Source of the DNA: Shimazuella kribbensis DSM 45090
GTDB lineage: Bacteria > Bacillota > Bacilli > Thermoactinomycetales > Thermoactinomycetaceae
DNA length: 64,000 nt
Assembly (NCBI RefSeq): GCF_000428065.1
Contig: NZ_ATZF01000015.1
Coordinates: forward strand, 52,550 to 116,549
Direction of reading: 5' to 3'
The position numbers and the translations under genes are program-made. Shown here piece by piece: positions 15,441-25,629 of this stretch; positions within the stretch are counted from its first letter, which is position 1, and every line of letters starts with the position of its first letter. Below the pieces are notes generated by a model. That model was not told the DNA's origin. It searched no databases and saw nothing but the letters and a program-made list of their open reading frames with translations.

Positions 15441-17849
15441 TTATCGTTTGACTCGTTGTAGACGCAAAGCGTTGAGTACAACAGACACAGAACTTAGAGC
15501 CATAGCTGCACCTGCTAACCAAGGTGCTAAGAAACCGAGGGCAGCAATAGGGATTCCAATTACGTTGTAGGCTAGTGCCCAAAATAGGTTCTGCTTAATG
15601 TTGTGCATCGTTTTACGACTCATAAAAATCGCATCCGCAATACTGGTTAAATCGCCTCGCATTAATGTGACATCTGCGGCTTCCATCGCGACATCGGTAC
15701 CTGTACCAATCGCCATCCCAATATCTGCTGTTGCCAGAGCTGGAGCGTCGTTGATGCCATCTCCGACCATTGCTACTTTCTTACCTTCTGCTTGTAGCTT
15801 TTTCACTTCATCCGCTTTTCCTTCTGGTAATACTTCAGCTAAAACACGATCCACTCCCACTTCTTGTCCAATCGCCCCAGCTGTCCTTGTATTGTCACCA
15901 GTAATCATAATTACTTCTAAACCAAGTTCTTTCAAGCGACGAATCGCTTCTTGGGATGTATCTTTCACAGTATCCGCCACCGCTACCAATCCTGCATACT
16001 GACCATCAATCGCTACTAACATTGCGGTTTTTCCAGATTCTTCGAGCTCAGCCATCACTGATTCGACTGCAGCAACATCAATGTGGTGTTTTGCCATAAG
16101 TTTTCTTGTTCCTACTAACAGTTCTTTCTTATCGATCACCGCACGAATACCGTAACCAGGAATGGCTTCGAATTCCTCCGTATCTGGCATTGCTATACCT
16201 TTCCCTTTCACACCTTCAACAATCGCTTCTGCCAAGGGGTGTTCGGAGTTTTTTTCTGCTGCCCCCACCCATGTCAAGAAACTGATTTCATCCATACCTG
16301 CAGCTACCAGCACATCGGTCAATACAGGTTTTCCGTTGGTGATGGTTCCGGTTTTATCCAATACAACGGTATTGATTTGGTGCGTTGATTCCAGGTGTTC
16401 CCCGCCTTTGAACAAGACGCCCCACTCTGCTGCTCGGCCAGATCCTGCCATGATCGAGGTAGGAGTTGCCAATCCAAGAGCACAAGGGCACGCAATAACG
16501 AGAACGGCAATGGCTTTTTCTAGAGCACTAGCAAACTCTCCTGGCGCAACAACGAAATACCAGATCAGAAAGGTAATCAAGGCTATACCCACAACAATTG
16601 GTACAAATACTCCTGAGATTTGGTCTGCTACCCGTTGAATAGGAGCTTTGGAACCTTGTGCTTCTTCTACTACTTGAATGATTTGTGCAAGTGCTGTATC
16701 TTTCCCTACCTTGGTTGCTTTCACCATTAGACGACCATTTTTATTGATAGTCGCACCGATCACTGCGTCACCAATCCGTTTTTCAATTGGAATGCTTTCT
16801 CCGGTTAACATGGATTCATCTACTGCGGAGGTTCCTTCTACGACTTCACCGTCTACAGGAATCTTTTCTCCTGGTTTGACGATCAGCACATCTCCTGTAA
16901 CTACTTCTTCAATCGGAACTTGGACTTCTTGTCCGTCACGTATGATCAAGGCAGTTTTCGCTTGCAATCCCATGAGTTTCTTGATCGCTTCGGAAGAGCG
17001 GCCTTTTGCCCGGGCTTCAAACAATTTTCCTAAAATGATAAGAGTGATCAAGACAGCACTTGTTTCATAATACAATTCGACTTGGTGATGTCCTCCTTGA
17101 CCGATACTCGTAAGGGTCAAGTACAAACTATAGAAATAAGCAGCCGAGGTACCCAGTGCGACCAACACGTCCATGTTTGCACTTTTGTTTCGCAGCGCTT
17201 TGTATGCTCCTACATAGAAATGCCCACCAATGATAAATTGCACGGGAGTAGCTAATACCAATTGGAACCATGGGTTCATAAAGATGTCAGGTAACCAGAT
17301 AAACGAAGTGAACGAAAAGTGACTGACCATCGCCCATAGTAAGGGCAAGGATAACAAACCGGATACAATAAATTTGCGGGTTTGTTTTTTTATTTCTTTT
17401 TGCCGGTGATCGGTGTCATTTCCTGCTGCTTCTTTGAGCTGTGCTTTGTATCCGATCTTTTCGACTTTTTGAATCATGTCTTTTGTTTGGACTTCACTGG
17501 GCGAATACTCCACGTGGGCCGTTTCCAAAGCAAAGTTAACTGTAGCTTTGGATACACCAGGAAGTTTATTCAACCCTTTTTCTATCCGATTAGCACAAGC
17601 CGCACAGGTCATACCTGTTAGTTTGAGCTCTACTGTTTCTTTGACCGTTCCATATCCAAGAGAAGAAATTTTGGCTTCCAATTCATTCACATCTGTTTGA
17701 GCTGCATCATAAGAAACCGTTGCGGTTTCTAATGCAAAGTTTACATTTGCATCTGATACCCCTTGTACTTTCTTCAGACCTTTTTCAATCCTATTGGCAC
17801 AAGCCGCACAAGTCATACCTGTAATTTTCATCTTTTGCTGCATTTCCAT
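15441..17849 (-). CDS. copA: CopA, Cu(I)-exporting P1B-type ATPase
   Basis: An 802-residue copper ATPase. Two N-terminal heavy-metal-associated domains carry GMTCAAC (Cys 14/17 and 82/85). Eight membrane helices follow, with the ion-binding C-P-C at about residues 454-456 (IACPCALG). The phosphorylation motif is DKTGT (D498), with TGES in the actuator domain, SEHPL in the nucleotide-binding domain and [10 protein letters not shown]. It exports cytoplasmic Cu(I). An upstream in-frame GTG overlaps the ribosome binding site AAAGGAG, so the ATG eight bases after that site is taken. Two perfect CsoR-type operators lie just upstream. Confidence 0.97.
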   Translation of the reverse strand: MEMQQKMKITGMTCAACANRIEKGLKKVQGVSDANVNFALETATVSYDAAQTDVNELEAKISSLGYGTVKETVELKLTGMTCAACANRIEKGLNKLPGVSKATVNFALETAHVEYSPSEVQTKDMIQKVEKIGYKAQLKEAAGNDTDHRQKEIKKQTRKFIVSGLLSLPLLWAMVSHFSFTSFIWLPDIFMNPWFQLVLATPVQFIIGGHFYVGAYKALRNKSANMDVLVALGTSAAYFYSLYLTLTSIGQGGHHQVELYYETSAVLITLIILGKLFEARAKGRSSEAIKKLMGLQAKTALIIRDGQEVQVPIEEVVTGDVLIVKPGEKIPVDGEVVEGTSAVDESMLTGESIPIEKRIGDAVIGATINKNGRLMVKATKVGKDTALAQIIQVVEEAQGSKAPIQRVADQISGVFVPIVVGIALITFLIWYFVVAPGEFASALEKAIAVLVIACPCALGLATPTSIMAGSGRAAEWGVLFKGGEHLESTHQINTVVLDKTGTITNGKPVLTDVLVAAGMDEISFLTWVGAAEKNSEHPLAEAIVEGVKGKGIAMPDTEEFEAIPGYGIRAVIDKKELLVGTRKLMAKHHIDVAAVESVMAELEESGKTAMLVAIDGQYAGLVAVADTVKDTSQEAIRRLKELGLEVIMITGDNTRTAGAIGQEVGVDRVLAEVLPEGKADEVKKLQAEGKKVAMVGDGINDAPALATADIGMAIGTGTDVAMEAADVTLMRGDLTSIADAIFMSRKTMHNIKQNLFWALAYNVIGIPIAALGFLAPWLAGAAMALSSVSVVLNALRLQRVKR

Positions 17850-17871
17850 GATGGGTACTCCTTTCACCTTT

Positions 17872-17922
17872 ATACCCTATAGGGGTATAATACACTTAAA
17901 ATTTTTTACCCCTATAGGGTAT
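17872..17922. promoter_or_regulatory. Two CsoR operators upstream of copA
   Basis: TACCCTATAGGGGTA at 17872-17886 and TACCCCTATAGGGTA at 17907-17921 are reverse complements of each other, 20 bases apart. They are near-perfect palindromes typical of CsoR binding sites and lie between the CopZ-like gene and copA. Confidence 0.85.
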
Positions 17923-17926
17923 CATT

Positions 17927-18127
17927 CTACACTACTTCGTAACCTTGTTCTTCAATCGCTTCTCGAATCGTATCCAAACTTACTTGCCCTTCCTTATATT
18001 CTACTGTCACTCTTTTTGCAGATAGGTCGATTTCTATCTTTGTAGCCAATGGTTTCAAGGCTCCTTTTACGATCATTGCGCAATGCTGAGAGCCCATTCC
18101 GTTTACAATCAATTCCTTTTTACTCAT
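17927..18127 (-). CDS. CopZ-like protein with degenerate metal motif
   Basis: A 66-residue heavy-metal-associated domain protein: SKKELIVNGMGSQHC...DTIREAIEEQGYEVV. The metal loop that should read GMxCxxC reads GMGSQHC, so the first Cys is Ser while the second Cys remains. Fold residues are otherwise conserved, and the gene heads the copA unit with its own CsoR-type site upstream. It is probably not a standard two-Cys Cu(I) chaperone; it might bind metal with Cys/His or have become regulatory. The gap of 77 bp to copA contains the two strong operators. Confidence 0.85.
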   Translation of the reverse strand: MSKKELIVNGMGSQHCAMIVKGALKPLATKIEIDLSAKRVTVEYKEGQVSLDTIREAIEEQGYEVV

Positions 18128-18250
18128 TATCTTCTACCTCCAACGATATTTTCTCTCTTTTTTTGTTTACATTCTATCTTTTATTTCGATCAACTGTATA
18201 ATTGTTACTTCCTTCATGATTGCTTTCCTCTTCTTGATTAAGAATATAGC

Positions 18251-18270
18251 ATACCCCCCGATCCTATGTA
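18251..18270. promoter_or_regulatory. CsoR-type operator upstream of the degenerate copZ
   Basis: A CATACCCCCC...ATCCTATGTA segment, a weaker match to the palindromic operators at 17872-17922, about 125 bases upstream of the start. Confidence 0.45.
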
Positions 18271-18780
18271 AAGTGTTTTTTTAATAATTTTTTTTGTTTA
18301 AAATATATCGAGTACAATGAAGCCCTTTCGAAAGTGATAAAACCCTTGTTTATAAGGGTGTTTGTATACAAAATAAAAAATAATCCCAAGTGAAATATAC
18401 ACACTAGATTACTCAAAAAATCTAACATCTTCGCACTAGAAAACGGGATATCTAGGATTAATATACAGAAACACCATTGATTGTAATTGCTGTGTCAACA
18501 ATGCCACTTCCTTTAAGTTGAAACTTTTTCCTGACCTATTCGTACGAATAAATGCCTTAGATCAAACAAAGAAATGACCAGCTCAATCAAGCAATATCTA
18601 ATGATAAGATGAAACTTACATCATCTGTCTTTTTCTTACAGAAAAGGAGTTTATATTTTAAACAAAGAGAATGTATATGCCTAAAAATGTAACAGTATGA
18701 AAAAAATTAATATTGTACAATAACCCTTGGATAAATGTCCAAAAAGATAAACTACATGCAATCGGATGGTGAATGGGTTA
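18271..18780. other. AT-rich intergenic region
   Basis: About 510 bases without a supportable gene. A small hairpin ACCCTT/AAGGGT lies near 18345-18362. Otherwise I see only AT-rich DNA and no clear promoter consensus. Confidence 0.5.
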
Positions 18781-19167
18781 ATGATGAAAAAAGGGATTAT
18801 GAGTTTTGGATTGGGTTGTTTAACTTTCATTTTTGCTTTTGTGGTTCAATTCAATATTGCTTCTGCAGCTTCTACTAGTTGTAGCATTAATGGAGGAAAT
18901 AACAAGTGTACAACAGGTTCTGTTCAAGCCAACTCAGAAAATAAAGTTTCTGTTTACTTAGACAATCATAATAATATCGATGTAACCATAGAAGTGATCG
19001 ATACAAAAAATGGGAAAGTTGTAAAAAAACATACCATGTATGATAAAGGAAGTTATTTCGTTCACTTAAACAAAGTATACAGCACATACAAAGTGAAATT
19101 GTATTGTGATGATTCCAATCCATTCAATGATGATAAATGTAATGCACAAGTGTCCATCGAAAGCTAA
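18781..19167 (+). CDS. Small secreted protein with four cysteines
   Basis: A 128-residue protein with a clear Sec signal peptide (MMKKGIMSFGLG...FNIASA, cleavage near residue 28) and a mature domain of about 100 residues. It has four Cys (CSINGGNNKC early, LYCDDSNPFNDDKC late), suggesting two disulfides, and a beta-rich central part (NKVSVYLDNHNNIDVTIEVID). I do not recognise the family; it could be a secreted inhibitor, enzyme cofactor or matrix protein. Start choice between ATG 18781 and 18784, or the upstream 18766, is uncertain; GGATGGTG lies before 18781. It converges on purA through a shared bidirectional terminator. Confidence 0.72.
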   Translation: MMKKGIMSFGLGCLTFIFAFVVQFNIASAASTSCSINGGNNKCTTGSVQANSENKVSVYLDNHNNIDVTIEVIDTKNGKVVKKHTMYDKGSYFVHLNKVYSTYKVKLYCDDSNPFNDDKCNAQVSIES

Positions 19168-19195
19168 TGAAATTCGTTAATGGGAAAAAAATAAT

Positions 19196-19229
19196 AAAGC
19201 TCCTCTGACTCATTTATCAGAGGAGCTTT
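19196..19229. terminator. Bidirectional terminator between the secreted protein gene and purA
   Basis: AAAGCTCCTCTGA at 19196-19208 pairs perfectly with TCAGAGGAGCTTT at 19217-19229 (13 bp), with A/T runs on both sides, serving both convergent genes. Confidence 0.92.
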
Positions 19230-19233
19230 ATTA

Positions 19234-20520
19234 TTAAACATATACAGGTCTAACTTGAATCGTTTGGTCACGATCAGGACCTACAGAGAAAATAGTCAAT
19301 GGAATACCTGTTAATTGAGTAATTCTTTCAATATAGTGCTGTGTTGCAAGAGGCAATTCGTTCAAGGAACATGCACCAGTAATATCTTCTGTCCAACCAG
19401 GGAGCTCTTCAAAAACAGGTTCACAATCCGCCAAGATACTGAGATCAGCAGGATAATTTTCCATGATCTTCCCTTTGTAATGGTATGCAGTACAAATCTT
19501 AACGGTTGGCAATCCTGTTAATACATCTAACGAATTAAGGGATAAACCTGTGATCCCACTAACACGGCGTGCATGCCGTACGACAACGGAATCAAACCAA
19601 CCTACACGACGTGGTCGACCAGTAGTGGTACCATACTCACGACCCACCTCACGAATACGATTCCCTATTTCATCGTTTAACTCAGTAGGGAAAGGACCAT
19701 CACCAACACGTGAGGTATAGGATTTCGCTACACCAATCACTTGATGGATTTTGGTAGGACCAACACCAGAACCAATACATACCCCACCAGCTACTGGATT
19801 TGAAGATGTTACAAACGGATAGGTACCTTGATCGATATCCAGCATAACCCCTTGAGCACCTTCAAACAAAACTCTTCTTCCTTGATCAATAGCATTATTT
19901 AAAAAGACAGATGTATCCGTAATATAAGGACGAATACGATCTACAATTGCCATATAGGTATCATAGATTTCTTCAAACTGTAGACCTTCTGTATGATAAA
20001 GTTGTTCCAACAAACGGTTTTTCTGTTCTAGGTTACGACGCAATTTATCGGCAAAAACATCAGGTGTTAACAAATCAGCTACTCTGATGCCAACACGTGC
20101 AGCTTTATCCATATAAGCTGGTCCGATCCCTTTTCCTGTCGTACCAATTTTATCTGTACCTTTTTGTGCTTCTTCTGCTAAATCCAATTTGATATGATAT
20201 GGCATGATCAAATGTGCACGATCAGAGATACGTAAATTGTCGAGATTTACATTATGCTTTTCTAGATAGTCCAATTCTTCTACTAATGCGAGTGGATGAA
20301 TAACCATCCCATTCCCTAACACGCATTTCTTATCCCCGTAAAATATCCCAGAGGGAATCAGATGCAGTTTGTATCGTGTCCCACCAAACACGATTGTATG
20401 TCCTGCATTGTTGCCACCTTGGTATCTTGCTACAGTTTCTGCTTTCTCTGCTAAAAAATCGGTTATTTTGCCTTTTCCTTCGTCTCCCCACTGGGTTCCA
20501 ACGACGACTACGGTAGACAT
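19234..20520 (-). CDS. purA: Adenylosuccinate synthetase
   Basis: A 428-residue enzyme of normal length that makes adenylosuccinate from IMP, aspartate and GTP, the first step from IMP to AMP. Signatures include the P-loop WGDEGKGK near the N-terminus, the switch-loop NNAGHT, the IMP-binding GTTGKGIGP and the aspartate-loop GTTTGRPRR. Start ATG 20520 has TGGAGGGA seven bases upstream; the ten-residue longer frame has none. It lies downstream of dnaB on the minus strand with about 115 bases between them, the normal Bacillales neighbourhood. Confidence 0.98.
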   Translation of the reverse strand: MSTVVVVGTQWGDEGKGKITDFLAEKAETVARYQGGNNAGHTIVFGGTRYKLHLIPSGIFYGDKKCVLGNGMVIHPLALVEELDYLEKHNVNLDNLRISDRAHLIMPYHIKLDLAEEAQKGTDKIGTTGKGIGPAYMDKAARVGIRVADLLTPDVFADKLRRNLEQKNRLLEQLYHTEGLQFEEIYDTYMAIVDRIRPYITDTSVFLNNAIDQGRRVLFEGAQGVMLDIDQGTYPFVTSSNPVAGGVCIGSGVGPTKIHQVIGVAKSYTSRVGDGPFPTELNDEIGNRIREVGREYGTTTGRPRRVGWFDSVVVRHARRVSGITGLSLNSLDVLTGLPTVKICTAYHYKGKIMENYPADLSILADCEPVFEELPGWTEDITGACSLNELPLATQHYIERITQLTGIPLTIFSVGPDRDQTIQVRPVYV

Positions 20521-20635
20521 ATAATCCCTCCAGGGTGCTATCATTTTCATTTAAAACCATGTACATTCTATAGGTAGATCCAAGCCATGTCAAATAAAAA
20601 ACGAACATTCACCAAAAAAAATGGCAATATATTCG

Positions 20636-21973
20636 TTATTTAGGTGGGCGGATTTCCAGCGATAAAAATTTGTTATAGTTTTTCAAGAACAGTAACTCTA
20701 CTCTTCCAACCGGCCCATTTCTCTGTTTACCGATAATAATTTCGGCTATATTCTTTTTCTCTGATTCTTCATTATAATAATCATCACGATATAAGAAAGC
20801 TACCATATCTGCATCTTGCTCGATGGAACCAGATTCCCGGAGATCGGATAACATTGGGCGCTTGTCCTGTCTTTGCTCCACTGCACGAGACAACTGAGAT
20901 AACGCGATGATCGGAACATTGAATTCCCTAGCCATTAATTTGAGTGAACGGGAAATTTCCGATATTTCCTGTTGTCGACTGTCGACACCCCTGCCTGATA
21001 TCAACTGGAGATAGTCAATCATTACCAAACCAAGGCCATGTTCTGCTTGTAATCGACGAAGTTTGGCACGAATATCAAAAATAGTGATACCTGGTGTGTC
21101 ATCAATAAAAATAGACGCTTCACTCAAAGTACCAATGGACATCGTTAGTTTTTCCCAATCTTCCTCATTTAAATTACCAGTACGAAATGCTTGTGCATCA
21201 ATATTTCCTTCTGAAGCAATCATCCTCAACACAAGTTGAGCAGATGACATCTCCAAACTAAAAATAGCTACGGTCTCTCCTGTACGAAGTGCTACATTTT
21301 GAGCAACATTCAAAGCAAATGCAGTTTTTCCCATACTAGGACGAGCAGCTACAATGATCAAATCTGATTTTTGGAATCCCGAAGTCATCTTATCCAAATC
21401 AATAAAGCCTGTGGATAATCCTTTTAATCCACCTTTGTTGTAATGAAGGGATTCTATCTGTTCATAAGACTCTACCAATACATCTTTAATAGCTGCAAAA
21501 GATCCTTTGATACGTCTCTTGGCAATATCTAAAATTCTTTTTTCAGCAGATTCCATAATACCAGAAATATCTTCTTCGCTAGTATAGGCATCCCCTATAA
21601 TCTCCGAGGCAGTCCGTATGAGATTACGTTGCATGGATTTGGTCTCCACGATTTTTGCATAGTAATCTACATTGGAAATAGCAGGGACAAGTGCGGCTAT
21701 TTCCGTCAAATAGCTAACTCCCCCTACTTCTTCCAACAAATTTTTATCTTGAAGTAAAGCAGTTAGTGTAACTAGATCGATCGGTTCGCGTTTCTCTGCT
21801 AACTCGTTCATCACTTGAAAAAGTCTTTGATGGCCTTGACGATAAAAATCTTCTGCCCGAATACTTTCATTTACATTGGTGAGGATATCAGGATTAAGAA
21901 GAATTGCACCAAGGACAGCTTGCTCCGCCTCTATATTTTGAGGAGGTAAACGGTCTGTTATCAACTCATTCAT
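20636..21973 (-). CDS. dnaB: Replicative DNA helicase (DnaB; DnaC in B. subtilis naming)
   Basis: A 445-residue hexameric helicase that unwinds DNA ahead of the fork. The N-terminal primase-interacting domain (PPQNIEAEQAVLGAILL...) is followed by the RecA-like C-terminal domain with Walker A ARPSMGKTAF, Walker B LGLVMIDYLQL and RQDKRPMLSDLRESGSIEQDAD, ending near EIRPPK. No intein is present. Start ATG with AAGGGG upstream. It lies 29 bases after rplI, in the rplI-dnaB neighbourhood seen in many Bacillales. Confidence 0.98.
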   Translation of the reverse strand: MNELITDRLPPQNIEAEQAVLGAILLNPDILTNVNESIRAEDFYRQGHQRLFQVMNELAEKREPIDLVTLTALLQDKNLLEEVGGVSYLTEIAALVPAISNVDYYAKIVETKSMQRNLIRTASEIIGDAYTSEEDISGIMESAEKRILDIAKRRIKGSFAAIKDVLVESYEQIESLHYNKGGLKGLSTGFIDLDKMTSGFQKSDLIIVAARPSMGKTAFALNVAQNVALRTGETVAIFSLEMSSAQLVLRMIASEGNIDAQAFRTGNLNEEDWEKLTMSIGTLSEASIFIDDTPGITIFDIRAKLRRLQAEHGLGLVMIDYLQLISGRGVDSRQQEISEISRSLKLMAREFNVPIIALSQLSRAVEQRQDKRPMLSDLRESGSIEQDADMVAFLYRDDYYNEESEKKNIAEIIIGKQRNGPVGRVELLFLKNYNKFLSLEIRPPK

Positions 21974-22002
21974 TTAATCAGTACCCCTTAAGATACCCCT
22001 CA

Positions 22003-22458
22003 TTATTTTCCTTCCACAACCACGATTTGGACTGTCAGGGTAGTAGTTACTTTTGGATGCAGTTTGACTGGAATTTTTACAAAACCAGCATGTTTAATTG
22101 GCTCTTTTAAGGCGATTTTTTTCTTATCGATTTCTATCTGAAAGGTATCTTTAAAAGCTTTGCTAATCTGTTTAGAAGTTACTGCTCCAAATAATCGCCC
22201 ATCCTTACCAGCTTTTGATTCGATCTGTAAAGTATGATCAGCGATTTTCTCTCCTAATTCTGTTGCAGTTGCCAACTCTTGTTTTTTCCGTTCCCCATCT
22301 AATCGTTGCTGTTCTTTTAAGGAATTCAAATTTCCACCAGAAGCTTCTACTGCTAAATTACGTGGAAGAAGAAAATTACGTCCGTAACCCTCTGCTACTT
22401 CTTTGACATCCCCTTTTTTCCCAGTTCCTTTTACATCTTGTAATAAAATTACTCTCAT
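22003..22458 (-). CDS. rplI: Ribosomal protein L9
   Basis: A 151-residue L9 with the signature N-domain MRVILLQDVKGTGKKGDVKEVAEGYGRNFLLPRNLA, the long connecting helix and the C-domain (HTLQIESKAGKDGRLFGAVTSKQI). It binds 23S rRNA domain V. It starts 1 base after the end of gdpP, so the two are likely co-translated, as in B. subtilis yybT-rplI. Confidence 0.98.
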   Translation of the reverse strand: MRVILLQDVKGTGKKGDVKEVAEGYGRNFLLPRNLAVEASGGNLNSLKEQQRLDGERKKQELATATELGEKIADHTLQIESKAGKDGRLFGAVTSKQISKAFKDTFQIEIDKKKIALKEPIKHAGFVKIPVKLHPKVTTTLTVQIVVVEGK

Positions 22459-22459
22459 C

Positions 22460-24409
22460 TTACGTCTCCCCCTCGTTGTTTAGCATATCTTCTAGATGTG
22501 ATATTAGTTTTACCTCTGCCTGTTCCAAACTAACACCTTTTAATTGACAAGCTGCATTTGTTAGGTGACCTCCGCCACCCATCTCTTCCATGATAACCTG
22601 TACATTTAATTTGCCTGCTGATCTCGCACTAATAGCAACCATTTTTTCATCTCTACGCGCGATGACAAATGAGGCTTCTACACCATGTAAATTGACCAGC
22701 GCATCCGCAGTTTGCGCAATCGTAATTTGATCATAGTGTTTCTCTTCTTCTCCAACTACTAGTGCATACCGGCCTAAAACGGTTTTGGTATGTTGTAATA
22801 ACTCTGATCGGTTCATTAGTGAAGTTAAATCTTCACGCAATAAAGATTGCACCATGAACAGATCTGCGCCATGTCTTCTTAAAAAGGAAGCAGCTTCAAA
22901 TGTCCGTGAACCTGCACGTGCTGTGAAATTTTTGGTATCTACCACTATTCCTGCTAGTAAAGCTGTTGATTCCAAGGGATCTAAAGTCAAATCATCTTGA
23001 TATTGGAGTAGCTCTGTTACCAATTCACAAGTGGAAGAAGCATATGGTTCAATGTAACTAATCACTGCATCCTCTACATAATCTTCGCCGCGTCGATGGT
23101 GGTCTATGACAACGATTTTTTCTGCTCGTTTTACTACTTCTGGTTCTACCACAAAAGAAGGTTTATTGGTATCAACTAAAATCAACAACGTTCCAGGCTC
23201 TTCGATTATTTCTAATGCCTCTGAAGCTGTAACTAAGTTTTCCCCCAAAACATGCTGTTCTAATTCTCTCATCAAGCGTTGTGTTGTCATATCTGGTTGA
23301 TCTACTACCATAAAAGCAGGCCGATCATGCAAAGACGCAAAACGAAGCATACCAATGGCTGCACCTAAAGCATCCATATCAGGATCTTTGTGTCCCATTA
23401 CCAATACCTGTTTACTATCATCTATCAGTTTGCCAAGCGAACCAGAAATAACACGGGCACGGACACGTGTCCTTTTCTCCATTGCATTGGTTTTACCTCC
23501 AAAAAACTTCACTCGTTCCTTACCTTGCACTGCTGCTTGATCTCCACCACGTGCCAGAGCTACTTGTAGTGCAGCTTGAGCATGATTAGAACGATCGACC
23601 ATATTAATCCCTACGTTGGTAATTCCAATGCTTAGCGTGATAGGTATCTTATGTTGCCTCGTTTGTTCTCTCACCAAATCTAAAATATCAAATCGATTTT
23701 GAATTAATTCTTCCAATGTTTGTTGATTCGTAACAACAAACATCTTATCTGTATCGATTCGTTTAAGGGCTATATCATACCGTTTTGCCCACGTAGTTAT
23801 CGTATTCAAGATATTTGCCTGCAGCTCTGCCTCTTCTTGATCAGATAACCCTTGTCCAGCTTCATCGTAATTATCCAACTGTAAGAAGCCTAGGACCGTT
23901 CTCTCTAGTTCAATACGCTTATGCATAGTCGCAAGCGGAGTGACATCTTGTATCATATATAAGCGATGTTCGGTATAATGGGTAAATTGATAGGAACGAT
24001 TACCCATGATGAGTGAAAAAGATCCTGCTGGAGTTTCTGGGGTGGGAAAAATATCTGAAACAGATTGGTCAATGAGATCTTTATCACCGAACATATCTTG
24101 AATAAATGAATTATGCCAGACGATCTTATTTTCTTGATCATAAAGAAATACCCCAATAGGCAACTCAGTCAATGCTAACTCGCTGGAATGATCCAATTGA
24201 TCGACTAAGTTTCTGGAATAGCAGCGGAATTGTCGTTGAAAAATCGATTCCACAATAAATATGCCTGTTACTAGAATAACAAAACTTATGGCGACTAAAA
24301 ACATCATCAACCAACTATCTTTCCACCACAAATAGCTGGTCCAAGCTATCCACAATACAACGCAGACCAAAATTAGTCCACGCCATCTAGCAATTACGAA
24401 TTTCGGCAT
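22460..24409 (-). CDS. gdpP: GdpP (YybT) cyclic-di-AMP phosphodiesterase
   Basis: A 649-residue membrane phosphodiesterase that cleaves c-di-AMP. Order: two N-terminal membrane helices (about residues 9-52), a PAS domain (about 75-160), a degenerate GGDEF domain (about 170-305), then the DHH domain (MGHKDPDMDALGAA about 340, VDTNKP, VIDHHRRGED) and DHHA1 (GGGGHLTNAACQ near the C-terminus). All DHH metal ligands appear intact. It begins the gdpP-rplI-dnaB gene group, with GAGGGA before its ATG. Confidence 0.96.
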   Translation of the reverse strand: MPKFVIARWRGLILVCVVLWIAWTSYLWWKDSWLMMFLVAISFVILVTGIFIVESIFQRQFRCYSRNLVDQLDHSSELALTELPIGVFLYDQENKIVWHNSFIQDMFGDKDLIDQSVSDIFPTPETPAGSFSLIMGNRSYQFTHYTEHRLYMIQDVTPLATMHKRIELERTVLGFLQLDNYDEAGQGLSDQEEAELQANILNTITTWAKRYDIALKRIDTDKMFVVTNQQTLEELIQNRFDILDLVREQTRQHKIPITLSIGITNVGINMVDRSNHAQAALQVALARGGDQAAVQGKERVKFFGGKTNAMEKRTRVRARVISGSLGKLIDDSKQVLVMGHKDPDMDALGAAIGMLRFASLHDRPAFMVVDQPDMTTQRLMRELEQHVLGENLVTASEALEIIEEPGTLLILVDTNKPSFVVEPEVVKRAEKIVVIDHHRRGEDYVEDAVISYIEPYASSTCELVTELLQYQDDLTLDPLESTALLAGIVVDTKNFTARAGSRTFEAASFLRRHGADLFMVQSLLREDLTSLMNRSELLQHTKTVLGRYALVVGEEEKHYDQITIAQTADALVNLHGVEASFVIARRDEKMVAISARSAGKLNVQVIMEEMGGGGHLTNAACQLKGVSLEQAEVKLISHLEDMLNNEGET

Positions 24410-24764
24410 TTATATTCCCTCACCAACGGATAAATGAGATATCCATGGAACTATATATGTATATTCTACCCCAGATATACGTCTGATCAACTATCACCGA
24501 AAAAACTTTATGACATTCCGAGCAGAAAAAACCATAGTTTCATATTGATGGTGGGAAATAATAGGATTAAACTCCAATACTATATCAATATTCCTATATA
24601 CTTATCACGCTTTGCCTAATGATTTGTAAAAAAATATGCTTTCATGTTCCGAAAAACAATAAAGACAAAGTGTTAAATCATGAGATGGAGTGAAAATACG
24701 AAATGGAAGGCTCGAAATTCTAGGTGGTAATATTTTGAATAACCAACCTATTTACAAAGTCAAA
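24410..24764. other. Intergenic region upstream of gdpP
   Basis: About 355 bases, AT-rich. It should hold the gdpP promoter, but I see no convincing -35/-10 pair and no gene. Confidence 0.4.
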
Positions 24765-25079
24765 TCAGCGTTTTTTTGTCAAATAATCATCTAACGTAGA
24801 AAGATCTCCATACCATTGTTCTAATTGGTGCCCTTCTGATACGTGTTCGCGTAGTTTTGTTGTTACTGCCTGGTCTAATTCACGAAATGGTAAACCCATT
24901 CTACGAGCTAGTACATAGATGGTAACAAGTAAACTAGATAAACTATCTATTATCATATTTTGATTTGCATGGTGCAAACCTTTAAATAAATTAGATATCT
25001 GATCCAACACTTCTGTTTTCAACCAATCTATCACACGAATGTTTTTCGCGAATTGCATACCCCGTTCTGGTCGAGACAC
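24765..25079 (-). CDS. MazG-like family protein
   Basis: A 104-residue helical protein resembling the small MazG-like proteins of Bacillales: FAKNIRVIDWLKTEVLDQISNLFKGLHHANQ, then a SLLVTIYVLARRMGLPF helix and a C-terminal DLSTLDDYL. Members are related to NTP pyrophosphohydrolases, but this short group lacks an obvious complete EExxE metal motif, so catalysis is uncertain. The start is GTG at 25079 because AGGAGG ends seven bases before it; longer in-frame starts lack a ribosome binding site. It stands alone between gdpP and the rpsF operon. Confidence 0.75.
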   Translation of the reverse strand: MSRPERGMQFAKNIRVIDWLKTEVLDQISNLFKGLHHANQNMIIDSLSSLLVTIYVLARRMGLPFRELDQAVTTKLREHVSEGHQLEQWYGDLSTLDDYLTKKR

Positions 25080-25324
25080 TCTCATCCCTCCTGTCTTGAG
25101 AGATTTCCACAAAACAGATGGGAATTCCTTCCTAATTAAGCGATTCATGGGGTTAATTACGAAATAAATTGTTCTTTCATTCCTGAAAAACTCATTTGAA
25201 TTTAATATAGATACCTCTGTTCGTATGTTACAGCAAGATAGGGTTGATTTTACATCTAAAGCTACTACATATATGATTCATTTATTTATCTAGATACGGA
25301 AGGTATTAAAATCATAGAGAAAGA

Positions 25325-25356
25325 AAAAACTGCTGACCATATGGCCGGCAGTTTTC
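25325..25356 (-). terminator. Terminator of the rpsF-ssb-rpsR operon
   Basis: On the minus strand AAACTGC pairs with GCAGTTT around an inner palindrome containing CCATATGG, followed by TTTTTTC. Confidence 0.85.
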
Positions 25357-25362
25357 GATTTC

Positions 25363-25590
25363 CTAGTCGTTGGTGTATGCAAGCAATGCCATTTGACGTG
25401 CACGCTTGATTGCATGTGTCAACTGGCGTTGGTATTTGGAGCTGGTTCCTGTTACACGACGAGGCAAAATCTTACCACGTTCGCTTACAAATTTACGAAG
25501 CAAGTCCACATCTTTGTAATCGATGTACGAAATTTTGTTTACTGTAAAGAAACAAACTTTACGACGCTTATGTCCACGACGACGAGCCAT
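25363..25590 (-). CDS. rpsR: Ribosomal protein S18
   Basis: A 75-residue S18: [33 protein letters not shown]...[17 protein letters not shown]. It binds 16S rRNA with S6. Only one Cys is present, so this is not the four-Cys zinc form. It ends the rpsF-ssb-rpsR operon. Confidence 0.98.
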   Translation of the reverse strand: MARRRGHKRRKVCFFTVNKISYIDYKDVDLLRKFVSERGKILPRRVTGTSSKYQRQLTHAIKRARQMALLAYTND

Positions 25591-25629
25591 CTTGGGTCCC
25601 TCCTTTTTTGATTGGATTTCCGCTTTTTA

